From contig JAEUWP010000436.1 of NCBI GenBank assembly GCA_018524725.1, positions 62,001 through 126,000 on the forward strand: a DNA stretch of 64,000 bases. Reading direction: 5' to 3'. This document shows positions 54,181 through 64,000 of the stretch, one piece after another (the first letter of the stretch is position 1; every line of letters begins with the position of its first letter). This DNA is from Podaxis mareebaensis. Lineage: Eukaryota > Basidiomycota > Agaricomycetes > Agaricales > Agaricaceae. The position numbers and the translations under genes were made by a program. A model generated the notes under the pieces. It searched no databases, was not told the DNA's origin, and was given only the letters and a program-made list of their open reading frames with translations.

Positions 54181-56036
54181 TCAAGATGGGTATAATTCAC
54201 CTGGGGGAACCCGAAAATAGTTGCAGCTCACCCGTGCGCTAATAAAAGCCCGATCGTAGGACATAGTGGAAAAATGTTGCGGTTTTGCCAACTCGGATAA
54301 CTCTAGACTAGAAGGTGCTGATCTCATATTGAGGCTGTAAGAAGCTGGGTGTGAGGTTTTGATACGTTGAGCCAGGATGTTCTTACCATGCAAGGAGAGT
54401 GTTTGCATATACTGAGGCGAGGTGAATGTCGTATTTGGATGATAGTATGATTACTCACAGTTTCCAACTATCTCGTAAGACATTAGTTGGTATAGATTAA
54501 GTGATTTGAACTTGACATTGAGCTGTGATAGATGAAATATAAAGACCCGACTGATAAGTAATGTGGAAGAAACTCACTAGGATGAGCACAATAAGATCCG
54601 CTAGACTTAGGTGACGTTGGCTCATAGGTGACTGATCGACGAGGGCGAAAAGGGACTTACCTAACTAGAAGACCGATATTGACAGTATAGAAAATGAGCC
54701 TGCTGATGAATTTCTTGGTTCTTTGGAAAGAAGTGAACACCCGGATTAGATCGCATGGAACGACCACTTACATGCCGAAGTTGGTCTGAGACTCTTGCTC
54801 GGCACGTAAAAAAACGACAAGCGAAGCCGTAATTGTCCAGTCAGCGATAATGGCACTCCCCAAGCCTGCAGTCGCAAATCTCTACATTGACAATGAGTGT
54901 GCGTAAAATTACTCATGACACGGAAGTACTTACACCAGCCTTTCCGAAGATAATGGTTTCATAACTCGCATTAGTCAGGCTGTAGAAGTATTAGTTCACA
55001 CATAATGCTAGATACGGGATAATACTCACCTAGCGACAAACGTGGCTAATGTCCGTAAGAAACATGACCAGTCAGTGGCGTCAGACAAATGGTCATAGAT
55101 GTGTCATACCGGTTCCCATCGCTATAACTGGATCAATAATTGTGATTGAACAATACCTAAGCGAACCTACTGACCAAAGTCTGCTACAGAGAAGACTACC
55201 TATATCATGACTTAGATCGAAGAGGCCAAGGGAAAGGGAGAGGGATGTACTTACAATTATTATCGGTATCCACGGATGACGCTTTCGGGTTACTTTCAGA
55301 GCAAGTCACCGTCAGTCCAATATAATATGCCCGAGGCATAGACTCACATAGCCATACTTTGTGCGCAAAGAAGATGTGGACGAGGAAGATCACGGTATTC
55401 TATACGAATTGTCAATTATCGTTTCCCAGGCGATTCGAGCAGGACTTACGGCCAGAAGTATCATGACCTTTTCCAAGGCTTTCTGTTAGAATGAAAATAA
55501 TATCCACAAGAGCGTAATGCTCACCTTCATGCTCCTAGTGTACCATGTGTATTTGTTGATCATAGATATCGACAGAACAACATTACTTACCAGATAGGTT
55601 TTAGCAATGCCAACAGATCACCCCATTTCACTACTGCTAGGAAGTAGCCGGCATGGACTGACGTCGCAGCTTTCACGACTTCCAGCCCCCTGAGACTATC
55701 ACGTTAATCTCATTCCGTTCCTGTTTTATCCAAGACAACCACGTACCACACCGCGAGGACCTATGAGCAGAATTATGAGTGACTGCAGAATACAGCTAAC
55801 AATAAGACAAACTCACAAGAGTCTTCAAGAGGCGGTGGTCGTCCGGAAAGCGTAGGAAATACGTCCAAGACTGGAGGCTAACAACTCCTAGTAGGCTGAA
55901 TCGTGTTGTAACCAACTTTTATTAATTTCCACACCACATTGTGGTTCATAACCACTTACCCGACAGAGGCGATAGCGCCAATAAACCATGCACCGAGAGT
56001 GGGCTGAAGATCCAGCTGAAGGTGAGACTGGCTCAT
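54181..56036 (-). CDS. Heptahelical DUF6534-type membrane protein, 18 exons
   Basis: Eighteen exons, 948 nt, 315 aa: 55960-56036, 55817-55895, 55747-55760, 55591-55689, 55525-55534, 55450-55482, 55348-55399, 55255-55292, 55175-55199, 55110-55127, 55030-55045, 54934-54979, 54772-54881, 54661-54720, 54578-54605, 54459-54522, 54387-54411, 54181-54334. Every junction is GT..AG and keeps frame. The product has the agaric seven-helix pattern: LGAWFIGAIASVGLLGVVS, SWTYFLRFPDDHRLLKTLVL, KALEKVMILLANTVIFLVHI, RKRHPWIPIIIVVFSVADFG, SAIIADWTITASLVVFL, RLIFYTVNIGLLVSLADLIV, then LYANTLLACLNMRSA. The family is large in Agaricomycetes and its function is unknown; a receptor or transporter-like role is guessed from topology alone. 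The last splice before the stop is the least certain. Confidence 0.82.
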
Positions 56037-57606
56037 TTCCGTAGCAGTCAGGTGCCCTAGGCTATGCACGCCATAGTTTATATGCCCAAGGCTACCACTA
56101 ATCGTGGTAAACCAGAGTCAGGAGATGATCAAAGTAGAAACTGCATCATTTTGATCATCTCCCAGAGAACTGAGCTGGAAAGCAGAGAAATTGATCTATT
56201 TCCGGTGTCTTACCATTCTTGGTCATTTTGAATACAGAGGGAATGCTTCCATCGGGCCCCGTCGACGGACAATGTTGGTTAGATAAGTCTAACGCCCCGT
56301 CAATGGGTATGGTTGCACATGGCTTATTCATAGAGAATATCGCCATGCCGTAGTTACATGATCTTCGCCTTGATCGTCGAAAATGATGGCAGGTGCATTG
56401 ACTCTGTCCCGATGACGGTGCCCACTAAAACCCCTCGGAAATCAATAGAATCTCCTCCTGAAACCGCCAAAGTTCGACTGCCCTTTCTGCCGTTCTCGAT
56501 GTATTCAACAGTAATCCAGCTAACGCGTAGGATGGTTTTCACGGTGTGCCCGGAACCACCGAGTTAGGCTTTTCCGTAAATTCGACAACCCGAGCAACTC
56601 AAATGTTCACAGCCGCATGATCCGAATGATAGCAGCTCTCACATTGAGTTATCTTCGGGCAGACAGAGCCTCGGGCAACATGGACTTGAGAACAGCTCCA
56701 AAACGCGAGTGCAGGGGCGGGGATGAAAGCAGGGGGTGACCGACGTCTGTGACCAGCGAACTGCATATAAAATGGTCAAGACACACGATACCTGACCGTG
56801 AACACGCAAATGAGATCATCATGTCAGCCTCCTTTCGGGTACATTCAATTTACTGCAGCCGGAAAAGGCGAGACAATACTCGTGGCGTCAAAATCTAGAC
56901 ATTGATTGGAATTAAGACAAGAGGAATTAAACGTCAATCAAAAGAAAAAGCAGGGCGTGGAACTAGGCATTGACAAGGAGCCACCTTGCATATGGTAGCT
57001 TCTGAGTCATACTGTAAGGCAAAGGTGAAGAATTCGGCATGACCTGAAACCATCTGCCACTGGGTCCCATCGCAATGACGGCGACAATAATAGAGCTATA
57101 TATGAATATTCAATTTTCTCACTCCAGTGGATAATTTTGTGATAATTCTGCCTCAGGTTGATCGCATTACAAGATGAATACAGAGCCGAGTAGCGAGTGC
57201 CGGAATCCACTATCCCGGCGGACGTCCCAACCAAATCCCCCCTTTTATGTAGATACGAGTGCTGCATTCCGCCGTTCCAAAACTAGGAGCTTTTCACAGT
57301 GTTAGTGCAAAGATAGTACCCCCAGAGGGCTATGAAATGCCCATCCTTGCCTTCTCTCCTACATCATTGATAGCTCAAAGCAGGCTTTCACTGGAAACTA
57401 GCCACTGTCCGCCCATTATGAACGAAGAAAAATCGTCGCAAGAACGAGGAATCCCGAACATACATATGTTTTTCGATCCGTGAGAATTGGGCGGCTACAG
57501 TACTTTAAATCGGACCGGATACAGCAAGCACATCAGGTTCGCAGCCCGAGGTGACGTTGTGGCATACTTGACTCTAACTGCTGCGCTCCCTCCTCAGAGT
57601 AACACC
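56037..57606. other. Divergent intergenic region, 1.6 kb
   Basis: Lies between two divergently transcribed genes. Short minus-strand frames near 56155-56540 contain peptide-like text (MNKPCATIPIDGALDLSN) but cannot be joined to a gene. Otherwise nothing is seen. Confidence 0.45.
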
Positions 57607-59268
57607 ATGTCCGACAAAACAGACCTTCTCGTCCTCGGCGCAACAGGTTTCACAGGCCGTCTCATCACACGGTATCTCTCCGTACACCCACAGCGCAGCG
57701 TATTCACTTTCGCAGTTGGCGCGCGCTCGTCTGCCAAGCTTCAGAAGCTCCTCGAGGAACTTAATCTTCAAAATGTCAGCACCATTCGAACTGTCCAGGT
57801 TGACGTTACCAACCCAGCGGACATCGAGAGGGCTGTAAAGTCTACACGGGTGGTCATCAACACTGTTGGTCCGTTTTGGCGATGGGGGACACCCGTAGTC
57901 GAGGCTTGTGCAAGACATGGAGTACATTATGTTGATTTGACGGGGGAAACGGTGTGGATATGGCGTATCATTAGGCAGTGCGTTATTCTGTTATTCTCTG
58001 CTGAGTACCGATGAGATGTTGCCATAGGTATGACTTCATCGCCAGTAGGACCGGTTCCATCATCGTGCCTTCATGTGGATACGATTCTGTTCCTTCTGAT
58101 ATCTCTGCACACCTCGCAAACAAGACACTCAAGTCTCTGCCAACACCTCTTAATGTCGGAACATCAATGACAATGCACTCGGTCAAGGGAGGGATGTCTG
58201 GCGGCACTTTCAATTCCATTGTTACAGTACTCGAAGAAGTTCCGAGAAAGGATCTCAGAGCGTCACGGGCAGAATACTCCCTTAGTCCGGGTAGGTTCTT
58301 CCTAGCTTTATCATGTTTTATGGGCGCTCATGAAAAAATTCAGTCATCGGCCGTCCCACACCTCGTCGTATCCCACTATACTACCGCCTCCCGGTCCCCG
58401 GCGCACGTCCACTAATAGGCGCATTCTTCTTCATGGAGCCCGTCAACAAAGCGCTTGTCCAACGAACTTTCGGTCTCCTTGAGTATGAAGCTCGTATCTC
58501 GAACTCAAAAGAAGCACAACTGGCTCGATACGGACCCGATTTTGTGTACGACGAGTTTCTGGGCATGTCTAACGTGTTCCAGGCCGTGTCTTTCACGGTC
58601 GTATTCCTGACCGGGTTTTTCCTTGTTGCCCTCGTGAAACCTGTATGTATGCTACCTGTTCGGGCCATTCTGCTCAGTAAAATTAATCCTTGCGTCGTGT
58701 AGATTCGATGGCTCGTCAAGAAGTTCATGCCTCAATCAGGCCAAGGTCCTTCGGACGAGTACGTCTATCAAGTTCGAAGTCCGCTAATAACCAGACTAAC
58801 AGTGTTTTAGAAACATGCAACACGGCTACATGGTTGCCACCAATATCACTAAATCTGGTTCTGAGCCTCCAGTATATGCCAAGACTGTAATGAAGGGCAA
58901 AGGCGACCCAGGCTATCTTCTCACCGCAAGTATGTAATTCTTGCCCGTTCCTCTTTTTGCCGCCTACATCATTTCCTCGTCATAACTCACAACCTCTAAA
59001 CCCTCTAATCTCACTAAACTTGTGCTAACATTCTTGCTTTACAGTCATGATTTCTGAGTCGGCACTATCCTTCATCATCCCCCCTGGCTCAAATATAAAC
59101 TCACCAGAAGCCGCGAGAGCGGCGCTTCCTTACTTGGCTCGGCGTCGTGGTGGCGTTCTTACCCCTATGACTGCCTTTGGTGATGTTCTGATTCAGAGGT
59201 TGGAAGACACTGGTCGGTTTGAATTTTCGAGCACTATTATCGAGGGTGATGGGAAGAAGCGGGATTGA
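57607..59268 (+). CDS. Saccharopine dehydrogenase-like oxidoreductase
   Basis: Six exons (57607-57977, 58028-58290, 58344-58642, 58703-58758, 58811-58929, 59045-59268) give 443 aa. The N-terminus is a Rossmann fold with the NAD(P)-binding motif LLVLGATGFTGRLITRYL, then TFAVGARSSAKL, VVINTVGPFWRWGTPVVEAC and HYVDLTGET. The middle has IIVPSCGYDSVPSDISAHL. A hydrophobic helix (VFQAVSFTVVFLTGFFLVAL) lies near residue 300. The end has LTPMTAFGDVLIQRLEDTG. This is the SCCPDH branch, not the lysine-pathway enzyme; members bind lipid droplets or membranes and some act as trans enoyl reductases. Substrate unknown. Confidence 0.87.
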
Positions 59269-61046
59269 AGCGTTTGTTGACAGTTTGGATTTGGGGTTCA
59301 CTGTTCCTCCCTTTTCGGCTCGCGTATACTATTATTGTAATGAACTTTACTACCTTAGTGCCCCTCGTGCTCTGTTGTTCGTTCAAGTCGATTCTGTTAT
59401 ATGCTTGTTTTCCTGTACTCGCGATTAATTTATTTTACTTCCCCCTTCGGGCCCTCCGTGACGCATTAGACAGCTGATTCTCTACCGGCTGAGCGAGGAA
59501 ACACAGGTAGCAGACCTTGATATGCTACAAGTGTACTCTCCGTTGACCATTGCCGACTTTGAGAAGCTTCGACCCCACATTTGCGCGCCAATGTTTTCGC
59601 TGGTACCACAGATGAGTTGACTATTGAACCTGAGCAGACAACACAAAAACCCACGGTGGAAGCACAATCGTTCCTTTACAGATGATGTGAGTTCAAAGGA
59701 CTTCCACCAAAGGGGTCGTTAGAGCACGAAGACGGAGATATCACGGACTAGGATGGGATATACAACGGAAGGGAGATCAAAGGTTTTCGTGCGATGATGT
59801 TACTCTTCGGGCATGTTGAAGTCATGGGTTGGCTCAGACATTCGAATTTTACTCGATGGGCGGTCCATGAGGCAAGTAAATAATGACCAGACCAAGATAA
59901 CTACGGAGCGCTTGCAGTTGTCTTATTTGCTCGCCTAGAGAAAAAGGATCGAGTAATCCGAGCTGAAATCCTAGATGAGAATGAACAGAACCAGTGGAAT
60001 ATTTCATGAAAGACTTGGTGGTGGTCTGTTGGGCTGATGTGGAATAGGTGGATATGATACACACCCTGGATCTTTGCGAGAGTTCAGGTCGTCTTTCGAG
60101 TCATCGGGTGCAGCCGAAGGCGTGATAGTTGCAGCTTGACAGCTTGATTCAGTCTGGGTTTAGTCTAGATAAGGTATATGATAAAACACGGCAGGCAAAG
60201 TCGAAATATGAGCAGGGACGGCGGGGGTGGCGGCGCCGTCCGCAAGCCAGGGACACAAATAGTTGATCCGTTCCTGGGCTTGCCTATTTCGGCTCGGGGA
60301 GACAGCGAGAGATGGGTACGGAATGTCTGGATTTCATGTTGTATGTATATAGAATATGAGGGTTATGGGAGACACGGACTCTATAGAAACGTGTTGCCGC
60401 CGGTACTGTGCGGTGCGAACCACGACTGAATGGCGGAAGTGTTTTCAGCGATTGTGTCCAAGGCCGAATAGGACATTTACTGATTTACACTGGATGCCCC
60501 CGATTCATGGAAGACGACTGGGTCCAAAACAGTCTTAATACATAGTGTGCACGTTGTATCGAAGCCCCTATAGGGGTTTCCCGTTTGAGGTCTGACAGTC
60601 TAATAACGCTGGTCAGCTGAGCAATCAACATTAATCAACTTCCGGCCTATGCAAGTTAGCAACTTCGCGTGGAATTTATCGCTGATACTGGCAATGGTCC
60701 TCAACTAAAGGCCATTTCATGGAAACTTGCGGTGGCATCCACGTAAACGTTAGCACCGATCTTCATGACATACCAACACGGGTACGGTTCTAACTGCCGC
60801 ACTTTTTTTCCGATTCCGGCGACTCCAAATCCCAAGGAATAGATTTGGTGTTGAATATAATCGATTATTCCTCGAGCTCCTCGAGGTCGATAAGAATTCG
60901 TGCAAATAATTGGAGGATCGATCCACGAACCTTCAAAGTCGACGTCATTGCTTACTCTTGCAAATATTGTAGATCCACCGCGGATCCTCCCTAGAGCTCT
61001 AACTCCACTTCTGAATCGTGATTTTTAACCGGGTGTATTGGATTCG
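59269..61046. other. Intergenic, 1.8 kb
   Basis: No gene, tRNA or repeat is recognised. GC content varies but nothing structured was found. Confidence 0.45.
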
Positions 61047-63118
61047 ATGACTTTCTCCAGAACCATGACATCGAAAGCAACGACAGAAACAGGCCTATCC
61101 GAGAAGAACGTTCGTCGGGATATTGAAAACGGTCAAGGCGATGTTGGGGTGGGCAGAGATTGTCTCGAGACGACCAAGACGATAACTGCAAACACCGGTT
61201 CTTGTGAGGGGTTGCCAGCCCAAGAGATCACATTTCCAGATGGTGGGATTCGTGCATGGGGTGTCGTATTTGGAGCGTATGTATCTGGCGTTATATTCTA
61301 TGAGAACGCAGGAATGTTAACCACACGATGCGCAGGTTTTTGGCGCAGTTTTGTAGTTACGGGTGAGCACGACAGGATCAGCTCTTCACAGAGGGGATAA
61401 CGGATGGCATGAACTTTTTTATCTAGGTATTTGACTGCATTTGGAGTTTACCAAGGTGAGCATGCACCCCACGCAAAAGAAAAGCGAGGACTCGCCGTGA
61501 TATAGATTATTATACCCGGGTTTATATGACGAAACATTCGGCTTCTGCGATCTCGCGAGTAGCTTTTCGTCTTTACGTTTTGGCTCGGGGATTCAACCTA
61601 CCCATACAGGTGGATTGGGAGTGTTGAATCGTTTTTGATGATTACCACGGGGCTTATTGGTGGAAGGTTGTACGACAAGGGTTACTGGCGAGCAAATTTA
61701 TTTTGTTGTCGTGTTCATTTCGTCTGAATTATCACAGCATGTTCCTGCTATATTGCGGTGCATTCTTGACGTCATTATCTCTATTCTTGCTTGCGCTCGT
61801 CAAGCCGAATCAATACTTTGGGGTAAGAACTGGGGACCTTAACTCACGGCAAAGGCTAAAAGCAAGCAGGCTTTCCTCTGCCAAGGATTGGGCATTGGCC
61901 TAGGCGGCGGGATGACATATGTCCCGTCCCTTGCGATCGCCTCGCATTACTTTGACAAACGACGTGCGTCGGCGATGTCAATAGTGACGGCTGGTGTTTC
62001 GCTGGGAGGCACTGTGAACCCGATTATAATCAACAGCTTACTTGCGAGGACCCATTTGGGATTTGGGTCGGTGGCATTGATTGACGCCGGGATATTGACA
62101 AGTATTCTCGTCGTTGCTTGCATCCTGATGAAGCCGAGATTGCCGCCACCAGAGGGACACGCAAGTTTAATTGGCTGTTTGAGGAAGTTTTCGAAGGACT
62201 GGGCGTATATAGCAATGACAGCTGGGTGAGTCCAGTGTTGGTACCAGTGATTTGGATATTAAGGATTGTTGCCAAGGTTCACGCTCTTCGCGCTCGGATA
62301 CTTTTTCCCGCCATTTTATTTGCAACTTGCAGCGACGACGCGTGGTTTAGACAGGGAGTTTGCGTTTAATTCAGTGCGTTTAGAAAAAGACGGAGAGGCT
62401 GGTGCTGATCATTGGTCCAGCTGGTTATTATGAATGCCTGTGGGTTCATCGTACGCATGTTTTGTGGGTTCATCGCCCAAGTCGTGAGCGTCGAATATTT
62501 GGCGGTTGTGTCAGCGTTTGTCTGTGGTTGCATTATTTTTGCGTTTATAGGGATACAATCAGCCGCAAGCGTCGTGCTCATAGGCGTGTTATATGGGTCC
62601 TTTTCCGGGATATGTGGGTCGCTGGGGTAACCAGTTTCATATCATATCACTGATCACTTCGTGATGTAGATGTGGCGGTGATGGCACCGCTTGCAGACTT
62701 GTTGACAGACGACGTGACTGAGCTAGGGTGAGTGACGAGCAGAGTGCAGGAGAGTGGCTGAGGTGAAACATGAAACGCGTGTATAGCGTCCGCCTTGGAA
62801 TTTCGTTCGCATGCTCAGGTTAGCTATGATGCAAAAGACAAAAACGTGACTAACTTTGAGTAGGGCTGGGAGAGTTGATAGGTAAGTAGGCGTAGCGAAG
62901 GTCTCACCAGGCGGCTGACGCGGTCACAGGTCCGCCAATTACGGGAGCTCTTCTCACGGGGGGGTACCATTGGTGGCGGCCAGCAATATTTTCTGGGGTG
63001 CGTTGGGGCTGTTGGCGGACAGAACATGATGCTCATGATTGAACAGGTAGTGGTGCTAGCAGCTGGGGGATGTTTTGGGGGAGTAGCATTAGTTGTTCGG
63101 CGTCGGGTAGCTATGTAG
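61047..63118 (+). CDS. MFS monocarboxylate-type transporter
   Basis: About a dozen exons from ATG 61047 (or in-frame ATG 61065) to the stop at 63116. Fused in frame they give a monocarboxylate-porter-type MFS: cytosolic lead, FPDGGIRAWGVVFGAFLAQF (the D-G-G-x-x-A-W signature of MCTs), GYLTAFGVYQDYYT, ISRWIGSVESFLMITTGLIG, LYCGAFLTSLSLFLLALVKP, GLGIGLGGGMTYVPSLAIAS, HYFDKRRASAMSIVTAGVSL, then after further introns FALGYFFPPFYLQLAATTRG, LVIMNACGFIVRMFCGFIA, VLIGVLYGSFSGIYVAVMAP, GVRLGISFACSG and GPPITGALLTGGYHWWRPAI. It is intact, with twelve predicted helices. Fungal members move mono- or riboflavin-like carboxylates; the substrate is not predictable. Confidence 0.85.
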
Positions 63119-63513
63119 AGTAGGTCCGTGCGCAGTGCAGGGGCATGTGGGAATGTGTGATGTGATATGGCAGTAGTCGGTGTTGTTATTGCTTTGGTTG
63201 GATTTGCATTTCTGCAGCTCTGTCGTTGTTGGACATTTGTTTCTTCGCTCTCGCCGTTGTGCTCTTCCGCCGGCGCGTTATCGAATTTGCGTCGAATATT
63301 GTAGCGAGCGCCGCGCACAGGCGCCATTCGAATTCCCCTCCCTTTTTTTCTTTTTCGTGCGTGTCTTTTCTTTTTACCCAACCCACACACTCGTTTCTCG
63401 TCGTTTCTCGGCTCTCAAACGCGCTCCCTGCAATTCTCTAACTTCCTTTCTCCTTCTCCATAACCTCCGCCGTTGCCTTCATCCTCCATCCACTTACTCC
63501 CGATTCTCGCGTT
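63119..63513. other. Promoter and CT-rich leader of the last gene
   Basis: About 400 nt. From about 63330 the plus strand is pyrimidine-rich (CCCTTTTTTTCTTTTTCG and similar up to 63500), as expected of a strongly expressed fungal gene. Confidence 0.5.
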
Positions 63514-64000
63514 ATGGACGACCCTCAGACAGCCTTTACAACCCAGTACCCTTCTTACTCCTTTGATATCGACATGATGAAGGTTCGTCCTCTGCTTTTT
63601 CCCCCGGGTAACATGTCTTCTGACTTGCCTCTCAGAGGTCTATGGATCCCGTTGGTGGTCCCGATGCGAAAAAGGCCCGTTGGTCTCCCACGTTCGCTGG
63701 CCAAAACAGCTCGGCTTCAAATTCCAACTCTCGCGATGCCTTCGCTAACTATGGCTACGGTCCCCAGGCCAGTATCGCTCAGTCGGCTGCGTTTAGCAAC
63801 TCTCCGACTTCCCCCGCCGGCTTTGGTGGCAACCCCTTGTATACTACCCCTGCGTTGTCAATTAATACTCAAACCAACGGAACGGGCATGCCCTCTCAGC
63901 TCAGCCCGAATAACGCGGCCGCTGCTTTCGCTGCACAACAGACACAGCAACAACAGCACGGACAGCAACAACAACAGCAGCAGTCCAACCAACAACAAGG
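63514..64000 (+). CDS. Gln-rich protein, N-terminal part only
   Basis: Exon 1 is 63514-63582 and exon 2 starts at 63636 and runs off the window. The 145 visible residues begin MDDPQTAFTTQYPSYSFDID and pass through a basic DAKKARWSPTFAG to Ser/Asn/Ala-rich text. They end in a glutamine tract made of CAG/CAA codons. No domain lies within the visible part. Such leads are common in fungal RNA-binding proteins and transcription factors; which of these it is cannot be told here. Confidence 0.7.
   Translation, partial: MDDPQTAFTTQYPSYSFDIDMMKVRPLLFPPGNMSSDLPLRGLWIPLVVPMRKRPVGLPRSLAKTARLQIPTLAMPSLTMATVPRPVSLSRLRLATLRLPPPALVATPCILPLRCQLILKPTERACPLSSARITRPLLSLHNRHSNNSTDSNNNSSSPTNNK

Noticed and set aside
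56155..56542. Two short minus-strand frames that looked like exons of one gene
   Set aside because: No pair of splice sites joins them in frame and no flanking exons were found.

Overview
The window is nuclear DNA from a filamentous basidiomycete, most likely an Agaricomycete. Genes are split by many introns of about 45-60 nt with GT..AG ends and CTNAC-like branch sites. Core promoters often carry a TATA box and CT-rich leaders. The gene content is typical of agarics: F-box proteins with degenerate leucine-rich tails, a NACHT NTPase, a heptahelical DUF6534-type membrane protein and several fungus-only orphan families. All exon coordinates were worked out by hand from splice signals, reading-frame continuity and family resemblance.

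Layout. 0-13.5 kb: a small NTF2-like protein, an Sld7-type replication-initiation factor with a MluI-box cluster in its promoter, a Ser/Pro-rich orphan on the minus strand, a LYR-motif mitochondrial protein, an acidic Ser-rich orphan, two coiled-coil proteins and a four-helix membrane protein. 15-21.7 kb: an MFS transporter gene cut in two by a 4.5-kb terminal-inverted-repeat DNA transposon. The transposon interior is almost free of CpG and holds two decayed genes. 21.4-26.4 kb: a tandem duplication of about 2.5 kb that copied the 3' end of that MFS gene together with an F-box gene; the second copy is dead. 26.7-28.2 kb: a third F-box gene, on the minus strand. 29.6-35.5 kb: an RS-domain nuclear protein, a tRNA-Thr(AGT) in the shared promoter, and a large F-BAR/SH3 cytokinesis protein. 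39.2-43.9 kb: coatomer zeta and a NIF3-like protein on a bidirectional promoter, then a secreted calcineurin-like phosphoesterase/5'-nucleotidase. 44.6-48.7 kb: a NACHT (NLR-like) gene and a fourth F-box gene. 50.2-53.6 kb: a small heat-shock protein with a clear heat-shock element, a carnosine N-methyltransferase and an orphan. 54.2-56.0 kb: an 18-exon membrane-protein gene with 10- and 14-nt microexons. 57.6-63.1 kb: a saccharopine-dehydrogenase-like oxidoreductase and a monocarboxylate-type MFS transporter. The window ends inside a Gln-rich gene starting at 63.5 kb.

The housekeeping genes (Sld7, F-BAR, coatomer zeta, CARNMT, sHSP) lie in dense stretches. The lineage-specific material (transposon, tandem F-box genes, NACHT) is interleaved in two patches around 15-28 kb and 44-49 kb. 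No biosynthetic cluster, mating locus, centromere or telomere was recognised. The points most worth follow-up are the frame-exact MFS interruption by a CpG-stripped element, the decayed passenger gene in that element, the microexon gene, the short first exon of the NACHT gene, and the MluI-box cluster at SLD7.
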